This document shows, in pieces, positions 51,576-60,758 of a stretch of 64,000 nt of DNA. A program made the translations under genes and the position numbers. Positions within the stretch are counted from its first letter, which is position 1; each line of letters begins with the position of its first letter. The DNA is taken from NCBI GenBank assembly GCA_023415305.1, contig JAEZKZ010000094.1:124001-188000 (forward strand), in the 5' to 3' direction. This DNA is from Bacillota bacterium (GTDB lineage Bacteria > Bacillota > Clostridia > Acetivibrionales > DSM-1351). The notes beneath the pieces are model-generated. The model ran no database searches, was not told where the DNA came from, and worked only from the letters and a program-made list of their open reading frames with translations.

Positions 51576-53273
51576 TTAAGCTTTTGCAGTTACTGAGCAA
51601 CTTCCAACCTTAATTGCTCTGCCATCAGCATTGAACTCAACCACAGTTATAATCTTACCGGTTGCAGCAGTGATGTCGGCTGTGCCATCCCAAGCAGTAT
51701 AGTTGCTCTTGCTGTCTCCTGTATTAACTGTAGCTACCTTGCCTGCAACCTTGTAGCCCAATGTTGTCCCAGATGACTCTTTACCAGTAACAGTTATCTT
51801 TGTGTCACCTGCTGCTGTTCCAGCTGCGGATACTACCCCTAGAGCTCCCAACTCGGTGTTTGTATAGTCAGTCGGGAATGTGCTAGTTGTTTCAGCATCA
51901 GTATTATCAAAGCTAACCACAACAAACGCTTCCCCAAATACAGGCATACCATCATATCTGGCATAACCCTTGAAACCCGTCTGATTTTGTGAAAATCTTG
52001 CATGTTCAGAACTCTTAATCGTTGCTCCCGCTCTTTCAGCCAGCAAATAGAGTGAACCGAATCCACCTACTATCTCATTGTCACCAACAATCTCCAATTC
52101 GACGATATCGCCGCCAATAATCGGCATCTGGTTATTAACACCGGCAACAAGAGCAGCCGCAGCATCAAAAGCCAGAGCCTTTGTCATCAGGTTAATGTGT
52201 GTCTTGCGGTTCATTACCCAGAATACTTTTCCATCAGAATAATTAGGGTTTGCAACGCCGAGTGCCTCAATCAGTGAAGCGTAGAATGCAGCTCCTGTGG
52301 TTCCATTTATGTTAAGCTTCTTGATGTTGGTTGTGTGTAAGTCAGTCCATTCAGGAGCAGATGTACCCCAATTGGACGGTGCGGAGGTCTGTGCTAGCCT
52401 TGTCACAATACCAAGCGGCATCTTTACGCCAGTACCGTATATAATAGCTCTGTCCGCACCCTTGCCGATTGCTTTGCCAAGCTGATCCAAAATTTCAGAG
52501 CCGAGTGCAATATCGCTGTCATTGAGCAGGTTATCGTGTACCCAAATGATACCGCCGACCATGTACCCGTCAACTTCAATCTGGTTCAGGCTCATATCAA
52601 GTTCATTGAGTTCACCCTCAGCTTCTATCCAAACACCTTCAGGAGCAACCCCCAGTATATTTTGCCTTGCTGTGCCTCCGACTGGTTTCATGTTGATATA
52701 CTTAGCCAGCTTAGAATAGCTTTCTAAGTTGTTTCTGAGAATTTCTAACATAACTTCTGGTACTGTAAGTCCGCCATTTGTTATGCCTCTTGTTTTAATT
52801 GAGCGAATCTCGGTAATAAACTGCTTCACATCGTCACGAGTAAAAAAAGCATCGCGTTTCTCTTGGCTGTCAAAAAATCTTACTCTGGTTTTCATTCTTG
52901 TATCTCCCCTTTGTTCTGTTCTCACCTGGTCTGCTGCCGGTGGATTATTTGCTCTTTTATTGAGTTCCTCGATCTCCCCCTGTAGCTGCTGAATCTCTTC
53001 TTCAATCTTTTTCTTCTCGGTTTCGTTTGAAGCAATTTCAGTATTCAATGCCTCCTGATCCTTTTCAAAAGCTTCAACAGATTCATCTACTGCAGCCTTA
53101 TCTTCTTCTGGGGTTTCATCCGTAATTTCATTAACGGCTGCCTCCAGTTCTGCTTCGCGGGTCTTAAACTCAGCTTTTCGCTTTTCAAAATCCGTGTCTT
53201 TAGCCCTAAGATCATCAAGTTGATTTCTCAGTGCCTGCAATTTTTTTGTTATTACTAATTGTCTTAATGCCAT
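51576..53273 (-). CDS. HK97-type major capsid protein with N-terminal delta domain and C-terminal extra domain
   Basis: This 565-residue protein has a coiled-coil scaffold (delta) domain at about residues 1-125 (VITKKLQALRNQLDDL, then a Glu/Lys-rich coil). The HK97-fold capsid core follows, about 140-475 (TNGGLTVPEVMLEILRNNLE, GVWIEAEGELNELDM, DRAIIYGTGVKMPLGI). A Gly/Thr/Val-rich beta domain of about 90 residues (KITVTGKESSGTTLGYKVAG) ends the protein, which is unusual and may decorate the capsid. ATG at 53273 is the likely start; it overlaps the protease gene. The delta domain would be removed by the adjacent protease. Confidence 0.9.
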   Translation of the reverse strand: MALRQLVITKKLQALRNQLDDLRAKDTDFEKRKAEFKTREAELEAAVNEITDETPEEDKAAVDESVEAFEKDQEALNTEIASNETEKKKIEEEIQQLQGEIEELNKRANNPPAADQVRTEQRGDTRMKTRVRFFDSQEKRDAFFTRDDVKQFITEIRSIKTRGITNGGLTVPEVMLEILRNNLESYSKLAKYINMKPVGGTARQNILGVAPEGVWIEAEGELNELDMSLNQIEVDGYMVGGIIWVHDNLLNDSDIALGSEILDQLGKAIGKGADRAIIYGTGVKMPLGIVTRLAQTSAPSNWGTSAPEWTDLHTTNIKKLNINGTTGAAFYASLIEALGVANPNYSDGKVFWVMNRKTHINLMTKALAFDAAAALVAGVNNQMPIIGGDIVELEIVGDNEIVGGFGSLYLLAERAGATIKSSEHARFSQNQTGFKGYARYDGMPVFGEAFVVVSFDNTDAETTSTFPTDYTNTELGALGVVSAAGTAAGDTKITVTGKESSGTTLGYKVAGKVATVNTGDSKSNYTAWDGTADITAATGKIITVVEFNADGRAIKVGSCSVTAKA

Positions 53274-53839
53274 TTCTTCAACTTCTCCCTTCTTTCGGCT
53301 TTCCATATATCTGTCTGCCGTTTTTTAATTTTCTCAAAATCCTTTTTTCGAGCGCTGACGGAGGTATCTTCATAAGCAGGGAATGTAACAACTGATACTT
53401 CATACAACATGACACTCTTGATAGTCCAGTGAACTGAGCCATCCTCGTTATACTTAGTATCCTCTTCCAGGATGTCAAATCCAAAAGAGCACTGATTGAC
53501 ATCACCGCGCTCTACCCTTGCATAAAGGTTCATAGCGTCTTGGTCCTTCTCGTTGATTTCGATGCGTCCCCACAATCCTTTACTATCAACTTTAAGTTCA
53601 AGAGTTCCTGCTTTGTTGCGTCCAAGTACAAGCGTTGTATCATGATTGATCAGTGCTCTGATATCATCATTGAGTGCATCGTCAAACGCCTTTGAATCAA
53701 TACTTTCCGTCGCACCCGGCCATAGTTCGTATATGCCGCCGAACACCGAGAAATGGCCTTCAATATATTTCTTGCCATCAGCCTCTGCGGCTCTGAACTG
53801 TGTGGCTTGGCTGCGTGCTTGCCGCAATGTTCTATTCAT
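53264..53839 (-). CDS. HK97 prohead protease
   Basis: This 191-residue serine protease of the U35 family has the motif VFGGIYELWPGATESIDSKA and LINHDTTLVLGRNKAGTLEL, with the candidate catalytic His in NHD and Ser in NQCSFGFDI. It matures the capsid by trimming scaffold domains. ATG at 53839 is chosen because GGAGGTG lies 10 bases upstream; it overlaps the portal stop. It is directly followed by the capsid gene, the classical HK97 order. Confidence 0.88.
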   Translation of the reverse strand: MNRTLRQARSQATQFRAAEADGKKYIEGHFSVFGGIYELWPGATESIDSKAFDDALNDDIRALINHDTTLVLGRNKAGTLELKVDSKGLWGRIEINEKDQDAMNLYARVERGDVNQCSFGFDILEEDTKYNEDGSVHWTIKSVMLYEVSVVTFPAYEDTSVSARKKDFEKIKKRQTDIWKAERREKLKKWH

Positions 53840-55028
53840 CGCCTTCATCACCTCCAATCAATTTCTTCTGTTTCCCCAGCATACTGGCTGGAATGTAGTT
53901 TTCCAGTGCTAGTAGCTCGTCCATTTCAGAATCTGGAGACATACCTATCCAATCACGCCACTCGTTTCGCCTCATAGCCATGCGGTCCACCATTTCAGAT
54001 CCTGCCTGAACTATGTCAGACAAACTGTAAGAGTACAGGCTGCGTGGGTTAAACCGCCAGTAATATTCCTGCGAATATAATGTTTTCCGGGTAAGTTCCT
54101 GTTCGATCACCTTTGCTTTACCAAGGATTCGCGAACCGATAAAATTGTTATACTCTTCTCGATTAAACTCACCAACTCCAACTAAAAAGGGCGGCACACC
54201 AATTATCCCGGCAACCGTCCTCTTATCTATTTCCATATTTTTTGCAAGTGCAAGGTCGTTTAATGTTAGAGGTTTAACCTCTTTTACATCAAAAGCCTCT
54301 GCAGGAATAAACCATGGACGACCATTCTCGCTCGAATCGAGATATTGTTCGGCAAGTTTTTTTCTTCCAGGAGCACTTGCAAATTCATCCGTTAAACCAT
54401 CAACCTTTACAATAATTGATGGAGATGGACTTTCAAGAAGTGCCTGTTTTGTTGCTCCGGCTTGTTTAAGTCCTTTGACAACATCTTTCAATACAGCCTT
54501 GTAACCAGTACCAATGTATGGCCGATCTGGGTCTGGGTTGATAACAAAATGCAAAACCTCATCAGGTGAGAATATCTTATCTCCATACCTAATCATGTAA
54601 CCATCCGCTGTATCTAAAAATGTGACTCTTGATGGTTTCAGTGGTTCAAGATTATCTAAGTACCCATCTGGTGTATATCTAGGGTATGTAACTTGATTCC
54701 CTTCACCTTCCAGCATCAATGTCCAGACAAGATTATATATGAAGGCTTTTCGGGTCATCCATTTATTAGGTTCAACATCAAGCTTTCTGGATAACTCGTT
54801 TCTTACTCTCACATCGCCTTTGTCTGTGTTTTGCATGAGGTATAAAGTCATATTGCTGATTAGATCTGCATATATGTCCACACACATCTTAACTTCTGGG
54901 CAATTCGCAAGTTTTGTGTACCCATTCACAGTCAAGGCATCGTAAGCATCAGGCGAACACAGCCACACCATACTTCTTTTCTGTGGGGCATCTCTACTTT
55001 GATTATTCGGTTTCTTCTTTTTACTCAT
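53832..55028 (-). CDS. Portal protein, HK97 type
   Basis: This 398-residue portal subunit contains VKMCVDIYADLISNMTLYLM, the segment FSPDEVLHFVINPDPDRPYI, and GIIGVPPFLVGVGEFNREEY, all typical of HK97-like portals. Twelve copies form the ring at one capsid vertex through which DNA enters and leaves. It overlaps terL by 8 bp upstream and the protease downstream by 8 bp. Confidence 0.92.
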   Translation of the reverse strand: MSKKKKPNNQSRDAPQKRSMVWLCSPDAYDALTVNGYTKLANCPEVKMCVDIYADLISNMTLYLMQNTDKGDVRVRNELSRKLDVEPNKWMTRKAFIYNLVWTLMLEGEGNQVTYPRYTPDGYLDNLEPLKPSRVTFLDTADGYMIRYGDKIFSPDEVLHFVINPDPDRPYIGTGYKAVLKDVVKGLKQAGATKQALLESPSPSIIVKVDGLTDEFASAPGRKKLAEQYLDSSENGRPWFIPAEAFDVKEVKPLTLNDLALAKNMEIDKRTVAGIIGVPPFLVGVGEFNREEYNNFIGSRILGKAKVIEQELTRKTLYSQEYYWRFNPRSLYSYSLSDIVQAGSEMVDRMAMRRNEWRDWIGMSPDSEMDELLALENYIPASMLGKQKKLIGGDEGDE

Positions 55029-56802
55029 CTAACCACCCCTTAGCTTTCTCTGATTTTTCTAAATTTTCAAGCATTCTAACACATGCAAAAACTGCTGCAT
55101 CAAATACGTCAATGCGGTGTGTAACCTCAACCTTGTCATACTGAACCATGTCATCCACCTTCTCAATGGCCCTAACATTTTCGACGCAATATTCAAACGG
55201 CTCTGCTCCAAAATAATAGAGCTTTCCGTCTTTAGCTTTTTTCTCTATTCGACGGAAGCCCTCTGATTTTTTGTAATAGTATTGTGGCTGGTCCACTATT
55301 GCGAAACCTTTTTGCTTCATGCCAAGGAAATATTCCCGGCAGAATTTTCTATCGTGACCAACCTGCTTAATCTTGTATCCCTTCTTTTTCATCTGGTCAA
55401 ACCAATTGACTACATCAGTGTGATTAACTGTTGGATTATTACACATGTCAAGCCAACCATCATCTTTCCACCCGAACAACGGAATCCCATCTTCCTCTGC
55501 TTTGATATGTGCAGCTACAATTGGAAACCAACAATGAGGGATAAAAATATCAATGCCTTTATATGAACCGTATAGGCCTGAGGCCGTCAGGTCATGCATT
55601 TTTGATAAGTCTGCACCACCATAAAAGTTAATCAGGAGTGCTTTGACAAATTCAAGCTTTTTCTGTAATGACCACTGAGGATCAATCCCCAGTTCCTCCT
55701 CAGCTTTACGATTACTAATCTGAAACTCAGCCAAATTAAAATACGCCTTCATTGAAGACGTATATATGTCAAGCGACTTTGCTAAGAAGTCTTTCCTTTG
55801 TTGTGGATCGTTTTGTGCTTGAAGTGCATCGTTCATAATGTCTTGAGGTCTAATTGTCACTCCATAGTTTGGGTTAGCCTTCTCATGTTCTATAGGGTTA
55901 GTATAGTCAACATTACCGTTTTCATCCTCATCAGCCTTACTAATAAATACAAAATAAGCATCGCCTTGTACAATGCCTGATAAAATCTTTTGGCAATATT
56001 TCAGTCGCTGGTAGCAGAATGATGTTATATCATCTCCAGCTGTAGTTATTCCTATCATCAATTTATTTGTATAAGCTTTCATTGCTTCTTTGATGATGTT
56101 GTACTGCTTCGGCGATTTATATGCATGTAATTCATCTGCAATTGCTATATTGCAGTTAAGACTATCCTGCGCATCTGGGTTTGCGGCCAGCGCTTCAATA
56201 CGGACCATTCCCCCATCTAAATTTTTATGTTCAATAGAATGCTCCATATTATTATCAAGCATTCTCCATCCATCAGCTTCGGCCTCGGCCTTACTGCCAT
56301 ACATATAAAACTGGAGGTTGTCAACAATGTTATTGTAACTCTGCATGGCTTGTTTTAGTGCAGCTCCAACAATATATACAGATGATCCACTTTTTCTCTC
56401 CAGGAGCGCAAGTGCCCACGTAAGAGCAGAGACGAATAATGTCTTGCCGTTTTTTCGGCAAATAAAAATGAACGCTTCTTTGTATCTTCGTTCATTTGTT
56501 CCTGCTTTATAAAAACCCAATAGGTTATAAACAATATATTTTTGCCAATGCGCTAATAATAACGGTTTCCCCCGAAGTGGAGTTCCGTCTAAATCCTCCC
56601 CTTGTCGGTGTTTAAAGGTTCGCTCAATGATACCTATTACAAAGTCTGCATCCTTACTATTAAAATCCCATCGAGAATCTTTTAAGTCATTGAGAAACCG
56701 TTGACATCCTTGAATTTGCTCTTTGCAAGCAATCTTTCGCCCCTCAACTATTGACCTGGCATATTCTAGTACCTCGTCAGCATACTTGCCTTTTATGTTC
56801 AT
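55021..56802 (-). CDS. Terminase large subunit
   Basis: This 593-residue DNA-packaging motor has an N-terminal ATPase with a Walker A-like ICRKNGKTLFVSALT (about residues 112-126) and Walker B with catalytic Glu in NIAIADELHAYKSPKQYN. The C-terminal RNase H-like nuclease has Asp in NFYGGADLSKMHDLT and AAVFACVR regions. It is of the P27/HK97-associated TerL class. It overlaps terS by 4 bp. Confidence 0.93.
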   Translation of the reverse strand: MNIKGKYADEVLEYARSIVEGRKIACKEQIQGCQRFLNDLKDSRWDFNSKDADFVIGIIERTFKHRQGEDLDGTPLRGKPLLLAHWQKYIVYNLLGFYKAGTNERRYKEAFIFICRKNGKTLFVSALTWALALLERKSGSSVYIVGAALKQAMQSYNNIVDNLQFYMYGSKAEAEADGWRMLDNNMEHSIEHKNLDGGMVRIEALAANPDAQDSLNCNIAIADELHAYKSPKQYNIIKEAMKAYTNKLMIGITTAGDDITSFCYQRLKYCQKILSGIVQGDAYFVFISKADEDENGNVDYTNPIEHEKANPNYGVTIRPQDIMNDALQAQNDPQQRKDFLAKSLDIYTSSMKAYFNLAEFQISNRKAEEELGIDPQWSLQKKLEFVKALLINFYGGADLSKMHDLTASGLYGSYKGIDIFIPHCWFPIVAAHIKAEEDGIPLFGWKDDGWLDMCNNPTVNHTDVVNWFDQMKKKGYKIKQVGHDRKFCREYFLGMKQKGFAIVDQPQYYYKKSEGFRRIEKKAKDGKLYYFGAEPFEYCVENVRAIEKVDDMVQYDKVEVTHRIDVFDAAVFACVRMLENLEKSEKAKGWLDE

Positions 56803-57152
56803 TTATTATCCAACCCCTTTAATGCTGCGGCAAGTGCAGACTGTTTTTTCTGTTTAAAAGCCTTGTCATCAGTTTTTAGTAATCCCTGTGGAGTAAGCCC
56901 TAACTGAGTGGCGTATGCAAGGATATCTTTCCGGAGCGTTTCAAGGGTTGTTACGATAGGCGCTTTTTTAGATCCAGTGTTTGTTGACTCTTCAATATCA
57001 TAATTGGATGCTATGAATCGTTCAGTCAGAAATTTGTATTGCTCCCGGAGTTGAGAATAAACCTCAATGATGGGTTCAAATTCTGGTTTGTATACTCCAA
57101 GAGCTTTCATTTGGTCTCTTGTTTGCTTATCTATATTTTTAGGACGTCCCAC
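56799..57152 (-). CDS. Terminase small subunit, P27 family
   Basis: This 117-residue helical DNA-recognition subunit of the packaging terminase has KPEFEPIIEVYSQLREQYKF, then YATQLGLTPQGLLKT near the end, typical of P27 proteins. It is preceded by a GC-rich intergenic stretch and an HNH endonuclease gene, the order seen in cos-packaging HK97-like phages. Confidence 0.82.
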   Translation of the reverse strand: MGRPKNIDKQTRDQMKALGVYKPEFEPIIEVYSQLREQYKFLTERFIASNYDIEESTNTGSKKAPIVTTLETLRKDILAYATQLGLTPQGLLKTDDKAFKQKKQSALAAALKGLDNK

Positions 57153-57274
57153 CTTATCAACTCCTTTCTAATTTTGGGGCTTCATAAAATTTTTCACTTA
57201 TTCCCGGAGAGGGAAAAGTCTCCCATCGCCAGTCAATTAACTTTTATTTTTGAATTTTCAAAGAGGGGGGGATT
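57153..57274. other. Candidate cos region between HNH and terS
   Basis: This 122-bp gap holds a run of seven C/G (57265-57271) and a GC-rich segment with GGGAGACTTTTCCC and CTCTCCGGG (57205-57230) in an otherwise AT-rich phage. HNH next to P27 terS marks cos-type packaging, and cos sites usually lie here. Position and composition support it; the cut site is not identifiable by eye. Confidence 0.35.
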
Positions 57275-57517
57275 TCAATTCTTCCTCCCTCCTTTTTCCG
57301 GATGCTCTCTATTATGACACGCTAAACATAAACTTTGCCCATTTTCAACCTTATATTTTAATTCTGGATATTCTTCTACAGTCCTTATGTGATGCGCATG
57401 TGTAGCCTCTACCTTTTTCCCATATCGTATACATTTCTGACATAGATAATTGTCGCGTCTTAATACTTTATCTCGCCACTCTTTATGCTTCTTTTTCTTA
57501 TAATGACTGTTGTCCAA
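57275..57517 (-). CDS. HNH endonuclease (packaging-associated)
   Basis: This 80-residue HNH protein has zinc-knuckle cysteines in CQKC (about residue 27) and CLAC (about 64), with the catalytic ATHAHHIRTVEEYPELKY and N-x8-H pattern in NGQSLCLACHNREH. Phage HNH proteins beside the terminase are needed for cutting genomic ends in cos phages such as HK97 and phiSLT. The protein is basic at the N terminus. Confidence 0.88.
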   Translation of the reverse strand: MDNSHYKKKKHKEWRDKVLRRDNYLCQKCIRYGKKVEATHAHHIRTVEEYPELKYKVENGQSLCLACHNREHPEKGGRKN

Positions 57518-57780
57518 CCTAAGTCGCCCCTTTTATCTCATAATTGTATAAATATACATGTACAAATTTTAAGCTAAAACCATTACAAATAGAGACTTTT
57601 ATTCATGTATTTCACAAACCAAAAAGCTCATTATTGGAGTTGTTTTGCATAAATATCGAATTCTCTTTATCTTTAAATTCTGTTGACAATCCTTAAATAC
57701 TTTCTGAATCCCTTATATCAAGGCTTATACAGAGTTAACTATTCTTCAATTCTCTATAACCTCATTATGTTGAATAATAG
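57518..57780 (-). promoter_or_regulatory. Probable late-promoter region upstream of the packaging genes
   Basis: This 263-bp AT-rich gap precedes the HNH-terminase-structural operon. A minus-strand TTGATA with TATTTA 16 bases later (around 57700-57725) is one candidate promoter. It should be the target of the sigma-like late regulator encoded at 58685. No other gene is seen. Confidence 0.35.
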
Positions 57781-58356
57781 TTAAAACAATTTAAAGTTTT
57801 CCATGGAATCATCAATGTTTTTTTGATTGATTCCGATGTATCTTAAAGTAACACTAACATCAGAATGACCGAATATTTCCATTAACACAACTGCATCTTT
57901 GTTCTCGGTATAGTGCCAATAACCAAAAGTCTTTCTCATGGTATGACAACCTATTTTCTCGAGTCCATATTTGGCAGCAGCCTTTTTAAGTATCTTATAA
58001 TATGTTGACCTATGCATTGGATAATCGCCTTTATGATCAGTAACCCTTGTTTTAAATATAAACTCATGAGGCAACATATCTTTAAGATATACTTCTAATG
58101 CTTTCTTTAATTCTCTCCCAATTGGAAGCTGAATCTGCTTTTTGGTTTTGGTTTCTCTTACAAAAATGTGATCCTTTATCTTTCCATTTTTCATAAGGTC
58201 TGAGACTTTTAGTTTGAGGATGTCAGAAATTCTTCTTCCAAGATATAAGCCACACATGAAAATCATGTAGTCTCTTTCACTCTGTTCCTTCAAGTCTTTA
58301 GCAATGCATTCTAAAATAACTTTGTCTCTTATCGGATTAACCTCTTTCACTCTCAA
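57781..58356 (-). CDS. Short tyrosine recombinase
   Basis: This 191-residue protein consists only of a tyrosine-recombinase catalytic domain. The first Arg is in GLYLGRRISDILKLKVSDL, the Lys in ETKTKKQIQLP, the H-x-x-R box is HTMRKTFG, and the second His and nucleophile Tyr are in GHSDVSVTLRYIG. The N-terminal arm- and core-binding domains of real phage integrases are missing. Such short recombinases are common just upstream of terminase genes in clostridial phages and are not obviously the integrase. A skin-type element would use a serine recombinase instead, so the role of this one is open. Confidence 0.85.
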   Translation of the reverse strand: MRVKEVNPIRDKVILECIAKDLKEQSERDYMIFMCGLYLGRRISDILKLKVSDLMKNGKIKDHIFVRETKTKKQIQLPIGRELKKALEVYLKDMLPHEFIFKTRVTDHKGDYPMHRSTYYKILKKAAAKYGLEKIGCHTMRKTFGYWHYTENKDAVVLMEIFGHSDVSVTLRYIGINQKNIDDSMENFKLF

Positions 58357-58365
58357 TCACCTTCT

Positions 58366-58479
58366 TTATTGCTTAAGTTTTTGCTTTGCACATTTTGGAA
58401 ATATACAAAACCATTTACCTCCCCGGAATGTGCCCCAGACACATGTTGCACATTTGAATTTGTATTTCGGTCTAGTCAT
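58366..58479 (-). CDS. 37-residue zinc-ribbon protein
   Basis: A very short frame with a good ribosome site (GAAAGGATG, 8 bases before the ATG) encodes a protein with CATC, then CIFPKC: four cysteines spaced as in a zinc ribbon. It lies 10 bp upstream of the tyrosine recombinase in the same direction. Small treble-clef or zinc-ribbon proteins of this kind are frequent in Firmicutes phages and have no known function. Confidence 0.6.
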   Translation of the reverse strand: MTRPKYKFKCATCVWGTFRGGKWFCIFPKCAKQKLKQ

Positions 58480-58514
58480 CCAAGGCACATCCTTTCAACA
58501 AGAAATAAGCAGCA

Positions 58515-58543
58515 AAAAGGAGAGTATATTTCAACTCTCCTTT
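58515..58543 (-). terminator. Terminator after the sigma-like regulator
   Basis: AAAGGAGAGT / ATACTCTCCTTT stem with a 6-base loop, followed by TTTTTGC on the minus strand. It ends the early transcript and separates it from the recombinase and late genes. Confidence 0.75.
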
Positions 58544-58684
58544 ACACGCTATTTATACGCTGCTTTCGTGTGTTTGAAAAAAATACCCATCGGCTTCGAC
58601 TGTCCGACGGGTAACTTGCTGTGTTTAAAAGTGTATTTTCCACAATACTATTATATTACTTTTAAAAGCTTCATTCAGCATCAT

Positions 58685-59128
58685 TTACGCACTTTTTTGA
58701 TTTTCTTTCCAGAATTTTATTTTTCTTTGAACTGTACTCCGGCTAATACCTAATTCCTCGGCTATTTCTTCTTCAGACATTCCATCAACGAATTTATGTA
58801 TTAAGATTAATCTTGTAGTTCTGTCCGGTATAGTTTCAAAATACCCATAAGCTTTATTAATTAATTCGATCAGCTTCTCCATTTTTTTGTTTAAACTCTC
58901 AGCTAATTTATTTCTTTTTTTAAGACATCCTTCTGACATTTTTTCAAATCCTTCTATTCTGAAAGAACGTGAGCCATATGGAAAATTAGCAGAACTACCT
59001 GTTACTTTGTCTGTTACATATTTATTCCCAGGAGCTGCATCACCATTGTACAAGTCTTGGATCCTTTCTCTTATATCCTTAATTTCTCTACTGATACCTT
59101 TTATTTCGTTCAGTTCTTTATTGTTCAT
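58685..59128 (-). CDS. Sigma-70 region-4-like phage late regulator (DUF1492/ArpU type)
   Basis: This 147-residue protein has an N-terminal coiled helix (IKGISREIKDIRERIQDLYN) and a C-terminal sigma region 4-like helix-turn-helix (RLILIHKFVDGMSEEEIAEE, LGISRSTVQRKIKFWKEN). Proteins of this type activate late genes in Gram-positive phages. It is the last gene before the terminator and precedes the packaging operon, as expected for a late switch. Confidence 0.82.
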   Translation of the reverse strand: MNNKELNEIKGISREIKDIRERIQDLYNGDAAPGNKYVTDKVTGSSANFPYGSRSFRIEGFEKMSEGCLKKRNKLAESLNKKMEKLIELINKAYGYFETIPDRTTRLILIHKFVDGMSEEEIAEELGISRSTVQRKIKFWKENQKSA

Positions 59129-59177
59129 AGGCCCCTCCTATTCTTTTGTTTGTGACGCTATCTTCTTATATCCCGTA

Positions 59178-60221
59178 CTAAAACCCTTCAACCAATTCCA
59201 GTTGTTCTCCCCAGTATCTAACGTTGATGTAATCAAGAACCTTGTTTAAACCCAATCCACCCTCATCCCAATCCTTCATACAATAATTCCATAATTGGGG
59301 ATGAGTGCCTTGCATCCTTTGAAATCTATTAGGTTCTTTTTCAAGGTGACACCCGTACATACAGAACATACACCCCGTGCGGTCAACCCCTGTAGTATAA
59401 CGATAAGATTTACCTTTATCATGGCTTTGTAGAATTATTTTTCCATAGATACTAGCAAGTGGGATATTAAACGTATCAATATACTCTAATACGTCCTGTT
59501 CTGTCCATAAGCTTAATGGCCTTGACTGAGGTTTCCCCGTGTCATATGCATTGCAGCCATGCTCTAAGTAACTTGCCTGCCTGTCTTTGCCTTCATCAGC
59601 CATAGTTCCAATTATGGCCTTTCTTTTCGATCTGTTAGCAAACTTGTTAAGTGGGGCTTTTTTCATAACTGCACAGCAGCCGTCAGATACTTCAAAAGGT
59701 GCATTTAAAAGCGTTAGCCATTTTTCTGGAACCTTTCCCATGTCCCCTCTTTCATCACCATTAAGCAGATAATTTCTATATTTTTCGCTAAGATTGTAGT
59801 GACGAAGTTTATAAATTTTACCTGACGTGTTCTTAGAAACCACGGGATATCCATATTTCGCAATTACTTCTCTAAAGCTCATAGCTGGACGTAATTTTTC
59901 AAGTACAATTTTAATCTCATATTTCTCTATTAAATATCCAGCGTAATAATCAACAAATTGTTTTATTTCAGGGTATTCAAGGCCAGTATCAACAAATACT
60001 ATATATAGCTCGGAATCTTTATGAAAATCTCTTGAAGCTTTCCATACTCTACATACCAAATCTAGTAATGCTGTGCTATCCTTGCCACCGCTAAAGCTTA
60101 TATATACCTTCCAGTTCCATGACATGCACCATTCTAAGATTTTTGATTGACTTATGGGAATTTTATATCTTAACGGCCACTCTTGAATTTGTTTTAATTG
60201 ACACAGCTCCAATGTTTTCAC
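59178..60221 (-). CDS. PAPS reductase-family ATP-pyrophosphatase with iron-sulfur motif
   Basis: This 347-residue protein is a PP-loop ATPase. The loop is FSGGKDSTALLDLVCR (about residues 43-58). Further conserved cysteines are in SDGCCAVMKKAPL and GCMFCMYGCHLEKE, probable iron-sulfur ligands. True PAPS reductases make sulfite, but phage and mobile-element relatives (DndC-like) are thought to modify nucleic acid or tRNA. No Dnd partners are seen here. It lies in the early region, 49 bp upstream of the late regulator. Its substrate is unknown. Confidence 0.85.
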   Translation of the reverse strand: MKTLELCQLKQIQEWPLRYKIPISQSKILEWCMSWNWKVYISFSGGKDSTALLDLVCRVWKASRDFHKDSELYIVFVDTGLEYPEIKQFVDYYAGYLIEKYEIKIVLEKLRPAMSFREVIAKYGYPVVSKNTSGKIYKLRHYNLSEKYRNYLLNGDERGDMGKVPEKWLTLLNAPFEVSDGCCAVMKKAPLNKFANRSKRKAIIGTMADEGKDRQASYLEHGCNAYDTGKPQSRPLSLWTEQDVLEYIDTFNIPLASIYGKIILQSHDKGKSYRYTTGVDRTGCMFCMYGCHLEKEPNRFQRMQGTHPQLWNYCMKDWDEGGLGLNKVLDYINVRYWGEQLELVEGF

Positions 60222-60248
60222 CTCCTGTCTTGGTGCATACTCTATTCA

Positions 60249-60455
60249 TTACACGCACATAATTCCTTTGTCATACAAACAACCATATAAGCCTTTTATG
60301 ACTTCTGGTTCATATTCATATGGGGATTCTTCAAAGTTTCTCAGTAATGTCAGCATATCCCCAACCGAAAACTGTTTAAGCTTTTCAAGTTTTTCTTGAT
60401 TGGATAATTCGGTATTCTTTTTTAGCATTAAATTAATCTCACGTCCGTATGTCAT
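60249..60455 (-). CDS. Small phage early protein
   Basis: This 68-residue helical protein (REINLMLKKNTELSNQEKLE, then FSVGDMLTLLRNFEE) is of unknown function. ATG at 60455 with AAAGGAGT is better than the upstream in-frame GTG/ATG candidates. It lies between the PAPS-reductase-like gene and a Cys-containing small gene. Confidence 0.6.
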   Translation of the reverse strand: MTYGREINLMLKKNTELSNQEKLEKLKQFSVGDMLTLLRNFEESPYEYEPEVIKGLYGCLYDKGIMCV

Positions 60456-60493
60456 ATGTACTCCTTTCATGCGCAATAGACTAATTTACTGAG

Positions 60494-60742
60494 TTATTTT
60501 TCATCTGGTACAATTACGCCTTTTCCTTTTAATGGGCACTGACTGTTATATCCTTCGACTTGTTGATTTATTAAGATTGGCTCATTTTTTAAGATGCAGT
60601 GAGAAGCTCTCCTAATTATCTGAACAACACCGCTTAGTTTGTCAGCACTTTCTACCCCTTCATGCTGTACTACTTCATGCCTAAACGGGCAACTGATACA
60701 TTCGATTATTTTAAAAGGCAATTGTATTTTATATTCAATCAT
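60494..60742 (-). CDS. Small cysteine-containing phage protein
   Basis: This 82-residue protein has CISCPFRHE near residue 15 and single cysteines in SHCILKNE and SQCPLKGKG. They could form a metal site, reminiscent of iron-sulfur or zinc-binding small proteins, but the spacing matches no family I know. It is located in the early operon. Confidence 0.55.
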   Translation of the reverse strand: MIEYKIQLPFKIIECISCPFRHEVVQHEGVESADKLSGVVQIIRRASHCILKNEPILINQQVEGYNSQCPLKGKGVIVPDEK

Positions 60743-60758
60743 CCCTCACACCATCCTC

